Origin: Deltaproteobacteria bacterium
GTDB taxonomy: Bacteria > Desulfobacterota > Syntrophia > Syntrophales > JAFGHS01
Assembly: GCA_016930075.1 (NCBI GenBank)
Contig: JAFGHS010000042.1
Location: 38,135-102,134 of the forward strand
Direction of reading: 5' to 3'
DNA length: 64,000 nt
The notes under the pieces were generated by a model. It was not told the origin of the DNA. It saw only the letters and a list, made by a program, of their open reading frames with translations, and ran no database searches. Both the position numbers and the translations under genes were made by a program. Shown in pieces: positions 1 through 9,195 of the stretch (position 1 is its first letter; every line of letters begins with the position of its first letter).

Positions 1-1640
1 ATCACCCGGCTTTCTTTGGTGATGTCGTCGGAAAGCAGGATGGTAAAAGCGCCGAACCGGGCGGCGTAAAGGACTTTCCGGAAAAAGGAAAGAGGCACGC
101 CGCCTTTGCCCTCATAACGGGCATAGACGTTCTTATCCCCCACGGGATAATCGAATTCGGGACGCTTGGTCTTGACGAAGACATAATCATTGGAGGTCTC
201 GTCGTAATAGATCTCCGGGCGGGTGATTTTGATTTCCGTCGAAGAGACGGGCGGAATATCCTTGATGAAGAATTCAGGCAATCCTTCGGGCGATATGCGG
301 TTCACCGGCCCCATGACGGCGCCGTAGCCGTGGGTGTAATTGAGGTGTTCGTTTACCCAGGACCGCGAGGGAAGGGCAGCGTAGGAGAGCTCGCGCGGCG
401 AGAGCATGACCTGGCGGTATTCCCCGCCGATGGTGTAGCGGTCGTTGTCCACATCGACGAATTTATAATAGGTGCGGATTTCCTGGAGCTGACTGTACGT
501 CATGAGCAGCGGTGAATGATCCCAGAGGCGGATGTTTTTTATCGTCGGATCGTTCCGGCGGATGTCTTCGATGGTAAGGTTGTCTTCCGCGGGGAATTCT
601 TTATCTTCGATATCGTGGAGTTTATAGGCGATCCTCGAATATTTGATGTTCTGTTCGAGATACGGCTTTTCCGCCACGATCTCATTGGGGATGACCTTGA
701 ACCGCTGGACAAAGGCGGGATACATGCCCCGGCCGACGACTACGACGGCGACAAATATCAGAACCGCCGCTACGGGAATCCGCCAGTTTTTCATGAATAT
801 AAAGGACAGGACGGCGAGGCCCGTCAGGGCGGACAGTCCCATTAAAACCTTGAGGATCCAGACCTGCGTCGTTACCTCCGTATATCCGGGACCGAATACG
901 ACCCCCCGCTTGGTAAAGAGGAGTTCGTTTAGATCGAGCCAGTAGCCGTAAATCATTAAAAAGAAGACGATCGCCAGGAGAATCAACAGGTGCGCCTTGG
1001 CGGCCGGCGCAAAATAGACGGTCTTCGGCGGTATGAAAATGAAGGACCGGCGGAGAAAATAAATCAGCCCGGCGGCCACGGCGCTGATGACGACGGTCGT
1101 TATCAGCCATGTGTAGGCATAGGACAAAAAAGGAAGCTCAAATACATAAAAGCCGATGTCTTTTCCCAGGAGGGGATCGGTTAAGCCGAAAGGCGTCGCA
1201 TGGGTGAGACGCAGAAGCTCCTCCCAGTGAGCCGCGCCCTGTATGGCTGAAAAAAACCCAAAGACGATGGTGCTCGACAAAATGAGATGGTTCAGGGCAT
1301 GTTTGTCGATTTCCGGTGTGGGAATGGGGATGCCGCCCCCCAGATCAATGGGGCGCTGACGGGCGGACAAGCGGCCCGCCAGGTAGATATTCCCGAAAAA
1401 GATGACCATAAAGCCGATGCCGAACAACAGGGCCGTCTTGATTTTGGCTATGAGGCTCACGGAAAAGACCGTTTCATAGCCGACCTCCTGAAACCAGTAC
1501 CAGTCCGTAATCAGGCTGACGATCTGCCACGAAAAAAGCATGACAACAAAGGCGGCGATGAAGATCACGATGCCTTTCCCGCCCTGCATCGGCGGTCCGG
1601 CCGGTTCCTCCGGTTTTTTAAATATAACGGTTGGGCTCAT
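1..1640 (-). CDS. UPF0182 family integral membrane protein (C-terminus off window)
   Basis: This reading frame is open from an ATG at 1640 to the window edge, giving about 546 N-terminal residues; the ORF track misses it because its stop lies outside. The N-terminal ~300 residues hold several hydrophobic segments. They are followed by a soluble part that contains YLEQNIKYSRIAY, NIRLWDH and LNYTHGYG, which I recognise as conserved in UPF0182/COG1615 proteins (usually ~900 residues). The function of the family is not established. The start is supported by AAAGGAGC just upstream and a consensus promoter at 1669-1697. Family assignment is confident; biochemical role is unknown. Confidence 0.85.
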   Translation of the reverse strand, partial: MSPTVIFKKPEEPAGPPMQGGKGIVIFIAAFVVMLFSWQIVSLITDWYWFQEVGYETVFSVSLIAKIKTALLFGIGFMVIFFGNIYLAGRLSARQRPIDLGGGIPIPTPEIDKHALNHLILSSTIVFGFFSAIQGAAHWEELLRLTHATPFGLTDPLLGKDIGFYVFELPFLSYAYTWLITTVVISAVAAGLIYFLRRSFIFIPPKTVYFAPAAKAHLLILLAIVFFLMIYGYWLDLNELLFTKRGVVFGPGYTEVTTQVWILKVLMGLSALTGLAVLSFIFMKNWRIPVAAVLIFVAVVVVGRGMYPAFVQRFKVIPNEIVAEKPYLEQNIKYSRIAYKLHDIEDKEFPAEDNLTIEDIRRNDPTIKNIRLWDHSPLLMTYSQLQEIRTYYKFVDVDNDRYTIGGEYRQVMLSPRELSYAALPSRSWVNEHLNYTHGYGAVMGPVNRISPEGLPEFFIKDIPPVSSTEIKITRPEIYYDETSNDYVFVKTKRPEFDYPVGDKNVYARYEGKGGVPLSFFRKVLYAARFGAFTILLSDDITKESRV

Positions 1641-1668
1641 TTTCTGCTCCTTTGTTCATTTTTTTGAA

Positions 1669-1697
1669 AATATAGGTTACCTCGTTTGATGTGTCAA
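1669..1697 (-). promoter_or_regulatory. Sigma-70-type promoter for the UPF0182 gene
   Basis: On the minus strand TTGACA is followed after 17 bases by TATATT, 29 bp before the ATG at 1640. The -35 is a perfect match and the spacing is ideal. Prediction by eye only. Confidence 0.6.
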
Positions 1698-1749
1698 GTT
1701 AATATGGCCAAACCGTATTACGGCGGACGGCGCGGAAAACCTTTTGAGT

Positions 1750-2769
1750 TTACCAATCCTTCAATATGACGCCCACGCCGATCCGGTTTGCATAGTGATT
1801 GTAGTCGATGAGGCTTTCGCCGTATCCGGCAAAATACTGCACGTAGGCGTTCAGGTGTTCTATGAGAGGGAAACTCACTTCAAACAACATGGCGCCGCGG
1901 TTGCGGGAGCGAAAGTTGTTCCGGAACATCATGTTCAGATGGTAGTCCCGCCAGATGGCGCCCAGCCAGAGTTCGCCGTATCCGAGGAAGGATGTGATTT
2001 TTGGATTGTCGTCATGCTCGGCGCTTTCGGGGACGCGCCCCCAGGTCCTAAGAACGATATTGAACATGTCCCGTTCAAAGCCGAAGTTGGCCACCACGCG
2101 GTTCCAGCTCCGGGAGAGGGGTTCACTGCGGCCGTTGGACTGATGATTGAAGCCAAGCTGAATGAACCGGCTTCTGACGAGGCCGAAGATGTCCTGATTC
2201 ATCCGGTAATTGAAAAGGATTTCCGGTTCATAATTTGTTTCCCGGAAGGGCGAAGAGGCTTCGGTGTTGTAAAACTGCCAGAGGGAAAGCTGGGTGTAGG
2301 CCGCCCAGAGGTCCAGGTTTGTGCCGAAAATGCTTTCCCAGAGTTTGATCTTGAAGCTAAGCTGGAAGGTTGTCTCGGCGTTCTGGACATTGATGTCCGG
2401 ATTTGCCGCCTTAAAGGTTTCTTTATCCTGGTTGAAGTTGTAGGTAAAAGGCAGAATGTAGATTTGCCGATGGGACATGATGGCGAAGCGGCGTCTGCGG
2501 CTCTCATCATCGAGTTGCCATTTGCCGGACAGGTAGCTGGGTTTCTTGCGTTCTGCCCCTTCGGAGGGCTGTTCTGTCTGAGTCACAGCCGGGATTGTCG
2601 GTTTTCTGCCGGCTATCTCGTCATAGCAGTTAAGACGCGCGGCATCATCATCGATCCTGCGGCAGTCCTCAAGATTTAAAGATTTTTCGGCGCGGGCTTG
2701 ATCGTTTGGCATCCCGAAGATGAAGATACAGGCAAACAGCACGACAACGAACAGCAAATGACGAGTCAT
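1750..2769 (-). CDS. pldA: Outer-membrane phospholipase A (OMPLA)
   Basis: This 339-residue protein starts with a signal peptide (cleavage near ARA-EK, residue 28) and a Cys-containing ARLNCYD segment common at the N-terminus of Gram-negative PldA homologues. The catalytic triad of OMPLA is visible as H209, S211 and N223 (HQSNG and SRSWNR), with the same spacing as His142/Ser144/Asn156 of the E. coli enzyme. The rest alternates in the manner of a 12-strand beta-barrel. It would hydrolyse phospholipids that reach the outer leaflet. It begins 21 bp after dapA on the same strand, with SD AAGGA, so it is probably co-transcribed with dapA although the functions are unrelated. Confidence 0.9.
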   Translation of the reverse strand: MTRHLLFVVVLFACIFIFGMPNDQARAEKSLNLEDCRRIDDDAARLNCYDEIAGRKPTIPAVTQTEQPSEGAERKKPSYLSGKWQLDDESRRRRFAIMSHRQIYILPFTYNFNQDKETFKAANPDINVQNAETTFQLSFKIKLWESIFGTNLDLWAAYTQLSLWQFYNTEASSPFRETNYEPEILFNYRMNQDIFGLVRSRFIQLGFNHQSNGRSEPLSRSWNRVVANFGFERDMFNIVLRTWGRVPESAEHDDNPKITSFLGYGELWLGAIWRDYHLNMMFRNNFRSRNRGAMLFEVSFPLIEHLNAYVQYFAGYGESLIDYNHYANRIGVGVILKDW

Positions 2770-2790
2770 GATTTTCCTTAAAAAAATTAT

Positions 2791-3723
2791 TTATGCTATT
2801 CCTCTCCCGGACCCCGCCTTCGGCTTCAGATAACCGAACTGATGCAGGGCCGCCCGAAGCACTTCCCGGTTTTCATCTTTCAGAGGCGACAGGGGGAGCC
2901 GCAGTTTCCCGGCCGGCAGGCCCATCATGGCAAGCGCTTCCTTGACGGGGACGGGATTGGTCTCAATAAAGAGCGTCTGGACCATGGGCAGCATCTTAAA
3001 ATGAATATCCCTTGCTTCCGCGATTTTCCCGGCCAGATACAGACGGATCATTTCCCCGTATTCCTTCCCGATCACATGGGCAACCGCCAGGATTCCGCCG
3101 TCGCCGCCCAGGGCCAGCATCGGGAAAGTCAGTGCGTCTTCGCCGCTTAAGACATAGAACTTTTTCTTGCCGTTGCGGGTGCCGCGGATGATTTCCATGG
3201 TGACCATCATGTCGCCTGCGGCATCCTTCATGCCGATGACATGATCCAGTTTGGACAGGGCGATCATGGTTTTTGCCTCGATGAGGCGTCCCGTCCGCGA
3301 CGGAATATTATAAATAAAAAGGGGTAGCGACGCGGCTTCGGCAATTGCTTCAAAATGCCGGAGCAGGCCGTCCTGCGTGGGTCTGTTGTAATAGGGGCAG
3401 ACCTGCAGACTGGCGTCGCAGCCTAAATCCGCGGCATGCTTGGTCATCTCGATGGCCTCCCTGGTGCTGTTGGACCCCGTTCCCGCCATGACGGGCACCC
3501 GGCCCTTGACTTCGTCGACGACGATTTTGATGACCCTCGCGTGTTCTTCGTGATCCAGGGTCGGCGATTCGCCGGTGGTGCCGCAGGGGACGATGCCGTC
3601 GCACTTCACCTCTTCGATGTAATAGTTGACAAGCTTGCGCAGCCCGCCTTCGTCGATGGAATAATCATCTTTAAACGGCGTAATGATCGGCAGATGGCAT
3701 CCGGCCCAAGTTTTTACCTGCAT
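2791..3723 (-). CDS. dapA: 4-hydroxy-tetrahydrodipicolinate synthase
   Basis: The 310-residue product matches the DapA/DHDPS TIM-barrel family over its whole length. It has CGTTGES (residues 47-53), the tyrosine of CPYYNRP, IYNIPSRTG (around 137-145) and the Schiff-base lysine K166 in IGMKDAAGD. It condenses pyruvate with aspartate semialdehyde, the first committed step to diaminopimelate and lysine. No other dap gene is nearby. The ATG at 3723 has AAGGAGAC upstream. The closely related N-acetylneuraminate lyase/KDG aldolase families cannot be fully excluded by eye, but GTTGES together with SRTG favours DapA. Confidence 0.9.
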   Translation of the reverse strand: MQVKTWAGCHLPIITPFKDDYSIDEGGLRKLVNYYIEEVKCDGIVPCGTTGESPTLDHEEHARVIKIVVDEVKGRVPVMAGTGSNSTREAIEMTKHAADLGCDASLQVCPYYNRPTQDGLLRHFEAIAEAASLPLFIYNIPSRTGRLIEAKTMIALSKLDHVIGMKDAAGDMMVTMEIIRGTRNGKKKFYVLSGEDALTFPMLALGGDGGILAVAHVIGKEYGEMIRLYLAGKIAEARDIHFKMLPMVQTLFIETNPVPVKEALAMMGLPAGKLRLPLSPLKDENREVLRAALHQFGYLKPKAGSGRGIA

Positions 3724-3762
3724 AATGTCTCCTTAATATTTCTGTATTCATCTGTGATGGTC

Positions 3763-3900
3763 TCGTAAAAAGTCGCAAAACATCAGCAATGTCATTTCGA
3801 CCCCGCATTTTGCGGGGGAGAAATCTTGAAATCGTTACAGATTTCTCGTCGCCCCGCTTCGGTGGGGCTCCTCAAAATGACAGGATTTGCCTTTTTACGA
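3763..3900. repeat. MITE-like palindromic element with TCGTAAAAAG termini (copy 1)
   Basis: A 138-bp stretch is bounded by TCGTAAAAAG and its exact reverse complement CTTTTTACGA. Inside is a second inverted pair built on TGTCATTT...CCCCGC and GGGGC...AAATGACA. The same terminal decamers bound a 119-bp element at 25784-25902. There is no coding potential. It lies just upstream of dapA and may carry or block its promoter. Confidence 0.7.
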
Positions 3901-4189
3901 AAGCGTCGTCAGTCGGCACATGAGAAATAATCCACTGAATCATCGCGCGATAGCATGGCTGCACAAAACGGTAAAAAGAGGGACTTTAACTTCAATAACG
4001 CCGCATGCGCCGCCGGGAGCGGATCAATGGCGCGTCTTGCTGTCTGACGCAACGCGGGGCTTTTTTTGCAAAGTCATTCAATGTTCAGCGCGTCGTTTCT
4101 CCGGGAAGAGTCCCTCATGCCGTCATTTGTTCAAGGATTACAACGTTTCCGTGACCACTGTGAGCCTCCGGGAAGAGTCCCTTATGCCG
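3901..4189. other. Intergenic stretch, no gene seen
   Basis: I see no supported gene between the MITE-like element and the end of the Cys-rich gene at 4190. The only structure noted is one copy of a 35-bp direct repeat, listed separately. Confidence 0.6.
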
Positions 4190-4200
4190 TCATTTGTTCA
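4099..4200. repeat. 35-bp direct repeat pair over the 3' end of the Cys-rich gene
   Basis: CTCCGGGAAGAGTCCC and the following bases occur at 4099-4133 and again at 4166-4200, with one mismatch in 35 and a 67-bp period. The right copy contains the stop codon of the minus-strand gene ending at 4190, so the left copy duplicates the end of that gene and its immediate downstream sequence. Confidence 0.75.
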
Positions 4201-4639
4201 GTTTGAAGTCTCCGTCTTCGAGAGGAATCTGCTGCATGGTTTTTTTGCAGGTGATATTCCAATCGGAGTTCCAGCAGGTCGACGTGCAATTCCAGCAATT
4301 GTCGCAGTCCGGCCCCAGCGTACAGCGAGACTGGAAATCGCGTACGGTGATAGCATATATTCCTTCCCCACATTGCCCCTCAATCCAGCGTGGGCACTGG
4401 GCGCCGGTCCCCACGGTGGTGGAGCTGTGAGGAGCTATGGTGCGCTCCTCGTATTCGCGATTGGTCACCGTGCCCCCGTAAACCACCGTGACCCAGCAGT
4501 GAAAGTCGGTCCGGTTCTCGATCTTGACCTTGTGGTTTACCCCTCCGCCGGCGACCGCTGCGCCCGTGAACCCAAGCAGCGCCCATCCGCATGCCGCGCC
4601 GATAAAAAGAATGAACATCACAACATTCCGTTTTTTCAT
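4190..4639 (-). CDS. Small exported cysteine-rich protein of unknown function
   Basis: I do not recognise a family. The start was moved to the ATG at 4639 (MKKRNVVM...), because GCGGAGGAACTT precedes it and a typical signal peptide follows (residues 1-~30, ending AVAGG). The mature part of ~120 residues has nine cysteines, several clustered in CDNCWNCTSTC, so disulphide bonding or metal binding outside the cytoplasm is likely. A possible promoter (TTGACT, 18 bp, TAAACT) lies at 4710-4738 on the minus strand. Its last codons lie in a 35-bp direct repeat. Prediction as an exported protein is good; its role is unknown. Confidence 0.65.
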   Translation of the reverse strand: MKKRNVVMFILFIGAACGWALLGFTGAAVAGGGVNHKVKIENRTDFHCWVTVVYGGTVTNREYEERTIAPHSSTTVGTGAQCPRWIEGQCGEGIYAITVRDFQSRCTLGPDCDNCWNCTSTCWNSDWNITCKKTMQQIPLEDGDFKLNK

Positions 4640-4839
4640 AAGTTCCTCCGCTATATTCCATATTGACCGGTTTATTTGCCCAAGCACGCACCCCATGGTG
4701 CGTCATGAAGTTTATTAAAAACAGCCACGGCAAGTCAAGTTAATTCCGGTAATTGGTTTCCCCATCCGCTGGATGACCCATAATCGTTTTTTGCCGGTCA
4801 ATCGTACGGCAACACAATTTAAGCCCCAAAATTTTTTTT

Positions 4840-4868
4840 TTGACATCACGGACGCCATACCCTATACT
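4840..4868 (+). promoter_or_regulatory. Consensus sigma-70 promoter of the trmH-like-to-pgi operon
   Basis: TTGACA (4840-4845), a 17-bp spacer and TATACT (4863-4868) lie about 95 bp before the first gene. An A/T-rich run with a ten-T tract precedes the -35 and could act as an UP-like element. This is the only strong promoter seen ahead of the seven same-strand genes at 4964-15138. Confidence 0.65.
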
Positions 4869-4963
4869 CCCCCCGGAAAATGCATCGCCCGCAGACAAAT
4901 CCAAGAAGCCTGCCGAATCCGATATTTTGGAAATAAAAAGGGAACTCGCGAGGGGTTTTGAAC

Positions 4964-5764
4964 ATGGCGCACAGCCTCGAATTAATCAAACCGTCCAAAT
5001 CGCAGTTACAGGCATGGGCAGACCTGAGTCATTCGCGGGAGCGCCGCGGGCAGGGGCTTTTCCTGGCGGAAGGCTATAAAATTATTCAGGAATTATACAG
5101 GAGTCATTGGGAAGTCAAAGCGTTTCTGGTCATGGGGAGGAAAAAGGACCGCTGGGAGCCGTTTCTTTTTACCGTCATCACCGATGAGACCGTCTTCGGG
5201 CTGACAGACGCGCAATGGGGGAAATTAAGCCAGGACAGGGAATCGGAAGGCCTGATGGCCGTCGTTGAAAGGCCTCCCCGGGAAAATGTCGCAACGGCGC
5301 TCAGCCGGAAGCCGGAACGGCTTCTTCTGCTCCACCAGGTGAACAATCCCAATAACCTCGGCGCCCTGCTGCGGACGGCCCAATGGTTCGGATTCGGCAC
5401 GATCCTGCTCGGCGCAGGCAGCGTAGACTTTACGAATCCCAAGGTCGTGCGGTCTTCCATGGGGAGCATTTTTCATGTCCGTATCGTCGACGAGGTTGCC
5501 TTTGACGAGGCCATGCCGCTCATTAAAAGGGACTATTTTGTCTTGGGGAGCCATGCCCGGAAAGGCGCCCGGCCTCATGTGCGCGCAGGGGGCAAGACGG
5601 CTCTTTTTTTAGGCAGCGAGAGCCACGGCATTCCGAAATCCCTGCTTGCCGCGTGCGACGAGTTATGGCGGATTCCCGGAGTTGGAGACGCCGATTCCCT
5701 GAGCCTGCCCCAGGCCGCCGCCATCATGATGTATGAATGCGCGTCGCTGCCGGATAATGTTTGA
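4964..5764 (+). CDS. SpoU/TrmH-family RNA 2'-O-methyltransferase
   Basis: The protein (266 residues from the ATG at 4964; the track begins two codons earlier at a TTG) has the three SpoU (SPOUT) motifs: NPNNLGALLRTA near residue 128, LFLGSESHGI near 214 and SLSLPQAAAIMMYE near 245. They form the trefoil-knot SAM site. The N-terminal ~90 residues match the substrate-binding domain of TrmH/RlmB-like enzymes, with LAEGYKIIQE. It would methylate a ribose 2'-OH in tRNA or rRNA; the target cannot be read from sequence. The ATG has GAGGGG at good spacing. First gene of the operon; its stop overlaps possible upstream starts of cutA. Confidence 0.85.
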   Translation: MAHSLELIKPSKSQLQAWADLSHSRERRGQGLFLAEGYKIIQELYRSHWEVKAFLVMGRKKDRWEPFLFTVITDETVFGLTDAQWGKLSQDRESEGLMAVVERPPRENVATALSRKPERLLLLHQVNNPNNLGALLRTAQWFGFGTILLGAGSVDFTNPKVVRSSMGSIFHVRIVDEVAFDEAMPLIKRDYFVLGSHARKGARPHVRAGGKTALFLGSESHGIPKSLLAACDELWRIPGVGDADSLSLPQAAAIMMYECASLPDNV

Positions 5765-5777
5765 CGGGATGTCCGTG

Positions 5778-6110
5778 ATGAATCATTACATCATCGTCAC
5801 GACGACGACGGACAACAAAGAGGATGCCGAAAAAATCGCCCGATTCCTTGTGAAAAAGCGGCTGGCCGCCTGCGTCCAGATTGCGGGTCCCGTCGCGAGC
5901 ATCTACCGGTGGAAGGGCAAAGTGGAAACGGATAGGGAGTGGCAATGCATCATCAAGAGCCGTCAGGATTTCTTCGACAAAATTGCGGAGGCCGTCAAAT
6001 CGATCCACCCGTATGAGACGCCGGAGATCATTGCTGTCCCCGTTGTTGCCGGCAGCCGGGATTATCTCGACTGGATGAACGATGAAATGCCCGTATCCTA
6101 TGAAACATAA
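5778..6110 (+). CDS. cutA: CutA1 divalent-cation tolerance protein
   Basis: About 110 residues from the ATG at 5778 match the CutA family: YIIVTTTTDNKEDAEKIA, RLAACVQI, the SIYRWKGKVE strand, HPYETPEI and YLDWM near the end. CutA forms very stable trimers with a PII-like ferredoxin fold and has been linked to copper and other divalent-metal tolerance, though its molecular role is unsettled. Upstream in-frame starts at 5733 and 5769 exist; 5778 was chosen because family members begin right before the first beta-strand. It sits 13 bp after the methyltransferase and just before glk. Confidence 0.88.
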   Translation: MNHYIIVTTTTDNKEDAEKIARFLVKKRLAACVQIAGPVASIYRWKGKVETDREWQCIIKSRQDFFDKIAEAVKSIHPYETPEIIAVPVVAGSRDYLDWMNDEMPVSYET

Positions 6111-6122
6111 AAGGTGACCCTC

Positions 6123-7115
6123 ATGCTGCTTGCCGTTGACGTGGGCGCCACGAAAACCCGGCTGGGTCTTTTTGATCCCCGCCGCATGAAGCCGGAAGCG
6201 TCGGTTGAGGCCGCGTTCCCCAGCGATCCGTCCTCATCCCTCGATGCGATCGTCAAGGAATTTCTCGAACGGGAAAATCAGCCCGTGACGGCGGCCTGTT
6301 TCGGCGTGGCGGGTCCCGTTGCGGACGGGAAGGCCAAAATTACGAATCTGCCGTGGGTGTTGGAGGAGAGTGCTTTGAGCCGGACCCTCGGCATCTCGAA
6401 GGTGAAGCTCCTCAACGATCTGGAGGCAACGGCCTGGGCGGTTCCCTGCCTGGATGCGCAGGATTTCGACCTTCTCCATGAAGGATATCCCGTACAGGGC
6501 GGCAACATGGCCGTGATTGCCCCCGGCACGGGTCTGGGGGAGGCGTATCTCGCGTGGGACGGCAGGCGGCATCACGCCTATGCCTCCGAGGGCGGCCACA
6601 CGGACTTTGCGCCGCAAAGCGTCCGGGAAGAAGAGATGCTCCGCGATTTCCGGGAACGTTTCGGCCATGTCAGTTATGAGAGAATCTGTTCGGGGCAGGC
6701 GATTCCCGATGTGTACGGGTTTTTGAAAGACCGGGGCTATGCGGAAGAACCGCCGTGGCTTACGGCGAGGCTGAAGGATGCCGCGGACCCGACGCCGGTG
6801 ATTATCCATGCGGCCCTGGCGGAGGAAAAGGACAGCGAACTGTGCGCCATGACCCTCGATCTTTTTGTCGCTGTGTTGGGGGCCGAGGCGGGCAACCTGG
6901 CCCTCAAAATCATGGCGACAGGAGGCGTGTATCTGGCCGGGGGCGTTGTTTTTCACATCAGACAGGCATTGAAAAAGGGCCGTTTCATGGAAGCCTTTCT
7001 GCACAAAGGCCGCATGTCGGAGCTGATGGGGCGGATGCCCGTCCATATTATCATTAATCCGCGGGTCGCCCTGATCGGGGCCGCCTGCCGGGGTCTGCAA
7101 TTCTATAGGGAGTGA
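6123..7115 (+). CDS. glk: Glucokinase (ROK-independent, GlkA type)
   Basis: This ~330-residue protein has the actin-fold sugar-kinase features of the proteobacterial Glk family: phosphate-1 loop LLAVDVGATKTRLGLF at the N-terminus, CFGVAGPVADGKAKITNLPW, the catalytic Asp in LLNDLEATAW, IAPGTGLGEA and EGGHTDFAP. It phosphorylates glucose with ATP to glucose-6-phosphate. The ATG at 6123 is preferred over the track's GTG at 6114, because AAGGTG then sits at SD distance. It lies between cutA and tkt; pgi, which uses its product, closes the same operon. Confidence 0.9.
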   Translation: MLLAVDVGATKTRLGLFDPRRMKPEASVEAAFPSDPSSSLDAIVKEFLERENQPVTAACFGVAGPVADGKAKITNLPWVLEESALSRTLGISKVKLLNDLEATAWAVPCLDAQDFDLLHEGYPVQGGNMAVIAPGTGLGEAYLAWDGRRHHAYASEGGHTDFAPQSVREEEMLRDFRERFGHVSYERICSGQAIPDVYGFLKDRGYAEEPPWLTARLKDAADPTPVIIHAALAEEKDSELCAMTLDLFVAVLGAEAGNLALKIMATGGVYLAGGVVFHIRQALKKGRFMEAFLHKGRMSELMGRMPVHIIINPRVALIGAACRGLQFYRE

Positions 7116-7130
7116 AAGAGGAGTTCATCG

Positions 7131-9185
7131 ATGACAAAAGAGGAAAAATTCGAGCAGCGTTGTATCAACACCATCCGTTTTCTCGCGGCTGATGCCGTTG
7201 AGAAGGCAAAGTCGGGGCATCCCGGCATGCCCATGGGCGCGGCGGCCATGGCTTATGTCCTTTGGCGCCGACATGTGAAGCATAATCCGGCCAATCCCCT
7301 GTGGATCGATCGCGACCGCGTCGTCCTGTCGGCGGGGCATGCCTCCATGCTGCTTTATGCCATGCTTTATTTGACGGGTTACGACATCACGCTGGAGGAT
7401 ATCCAATCGTTCAGGCAATGGGGCAGTAAAACGCCGGGACACCCGGAACGCTGCCAGCCCCCCGGAGCGGAAATGACGACGGGCCCCCTGGGGCAGGGTC
7501 TGGCATCTGCCTGCGGGATCGCCCTGGCGGAAGCCCACCTGGCGGCAACGTACAACCGTCCCGGGCAGGATATTATCCGTCATTTCACCTATGTTCTGGC
7601 AAGCGACGGGGACCTGATGGAAGGCGTTTCCGCCGAGGCCTGTTCTCTTGCCGGACACCTGGGTCTGGGCAAACTGATCGTCCTTTATGACGACAACGGC
7701 GTGTGTCTGGCCGGATCGACGGGCCTGAGCTTTACGGAAGACGTGGGTATGCGGTTTGCCGCCTATGGCTGGCATGTGGAAAAGGTCGATGAGGGCAACG
7801 ACACATCGGCCATCGACGCGGCCATCAGCAAAGCAAAGGCGGAAACAAACCGCCCCTCGATTATTTGCGTTCGAACCACCATCGGCTATGGAGCGCCCAA
7901 CAAGGAAAACACATCCGATGCCCACGGCTCGCCCCTGGGGAAGGAAGAATTGCTGGCGGCCAAAAAACGCCTCGGATGGCCCGCAGAGCCGGATTTTCTG
8001 ATCCCTGAAGAGGTGCTGGCCCATTTTCGCGAAGCCCTGAAAACCGGCCAGGATCTCGAAAATCAGTGGGAAAAAAGGTTCAGCGGGTATGCGGATCAAT
8101 ATCCCGAACCGGCCCGCGAATTTCAGCGCATCATTGCGGGGACGCTGCCGGATGACTGGGAATCGGCGCTGCCTTCATTTCCCGACGATTCCAAAGACAT
8201 GGCCACACGCAAGGCGTCCGAGACAATCATGCAGGCCGTTGCGCCGCGGCTGCCTGAATTGATGGGCGGGTCGGCGGACCTGAACCCGTCCACTTTTACC
8301 TGGCTCAAAGGGCTTGGCGATTTTCAGAAACCGGGGACGGACAGCAACGCCGTCAAGGGAACGACGGGAAGCCAGTGGAATTTCGCCGGCAGGAATATCC
8401 ATTTCGGCGTGCGCGAACATGCCATGGCCGCCATGATAAACGGCATGGCCATCCACGGCGGGTTCATCCCCTATGCGTCCACATTCCTCACGTTTTCCGA
8501 CTATATGCGGCCGTCCATCCGTTTGGCTGCCATGATGCGATTGCGGGTCGTTTATGTTTTCACCCACGACAGCATCGGCCTGGGCGAAGACGGACCGACC
8601 CATCAGCCCATCGAGCAGGTCATGAACCTGCGGTGCATCCCCAACATGACCGTCATCCGCCCCGCCGACGCGAATGAAACGGCGGAAGCCTGGAAATACG
8701 CCCTGCAAAATCAGAATGGCCCCACGGCCCTGATCCTGACGCGCCAGAACCTGCCGGTTCTGAACCGGTCGGAGCTCGAACCGGCGGAGTGTTTGCAACG
8801 CGGGGCCTATATCCTCTGGGACTCATCAACCATCCTTCCCCAGGTGATATTGCTGGCGACCGGTTCGGAGGTGGAGATTGCGATGGCGGCAGCGAGAAAA
8901 CTTTTTGCGGAAGGCCTCCGCGTCCGCGTCGTGTCCATGCCGTCGTGGGAGTTATTCGAACTCCAGCCGCCGGAATACCGCGACAGCATATTGCCGGCTT
9001 CCGTCCGGGCCAGAGTCTCTGTGGAAGCGGGCGTTCGCATCGGATGGGAGCGCCACGTCGGCTTTGACGGCGCCATGGTGGGCATGGACAATTTCGGCGC
9101 CAGCGCCCCCGCCAAGGTCCTGTACGAAAAATTCGGCTTCACCGCCGATAACGTGGTGGCTGTTGCAAAGACGCTGATTAAATAA
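7131..9185 (+). CDS. tkt: Transketolase
   Basis: Full-length 684-residue transketolase. It shows [23 protein letters not shown], the thiamine-diphosphate motif region [13 protein letters not shown] (around residue 155) ending in YDDN, the central HFGVREHAM and [15 protein letters not shown]. The C-terminal transketolase domain is complete. It transfers two-carbon ketol units between sugar phosphates in the non-oxidative pentose phosphate pathway. SD AAAGAGGAG precedes the ATG. It is followed after 10 bp by sbcD. No odd features apart from the mixed operon. Confidence 0.95.
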   Translation: MTKEEKFEQRCINTIRFLAADAVEKAKSGHPGMPMGAAAMAYVLWRRHVKHNPANPLWIDRDRVVLSAGHASMLLYAMLYLTGYDITLEDIQSFRQWGSKTPGHPERCQPPGAEMTTGPLGQGLASACGIALAEAHLAATYNRPGQDIIRHFTYVLASDGDLMEGVSAEACSLAGHLGLGKLIVLYDDNGVCLAGSTGLSFTEDVGMRFAAYGWHVEKVDEGNDTSAIDAAISKAKAETNRPSIICVRTTIGYGAPNKENTSDAHGSPLGKEELLAAKKRLGWPAEPDFLIPEEVLAHFREALKTGQDLENQWEKRFSGYADQYPEPAREFQRIIAGTLPDDWESALPSFPDDSKDMATRKASETIMQAVAPRLPELMGGSADLNPSTFTWLKGLGDFQKPGTDSNAVKGTTGSQWNFAGRNIHFGVREHAMAAMINGMAIHGGFIPYASTFLTFSDYMRPSIRLAAMMRLRVVYVFTHDSIGLGEDGPTHQPIEQVMNLRCIPNMTVIRPADANETAEAWKYALQNQNGPTALILTRQNLPVLNRSELEPAECLQRGAYILWDSSTILPQVILLATGSEVEIAMAAARKLFAEGLRVRVVSMPSWELFELQPPEYRDSILPASVRARVSVEAGVRIGWERHVGFDGAMVGMDNFGASAPAKVLYEKFGFTADNVVAVAKTLIK

Positions 9186-9195
9186 GGAACAAGGC

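Noticed and set aside
1744-2679. 311-aa plus-strand ORF
   Set aside because: It is the antisense shadow of pldA, whose catalytic motifs and signal peptide are clear; no SD or homology on the plus strand.
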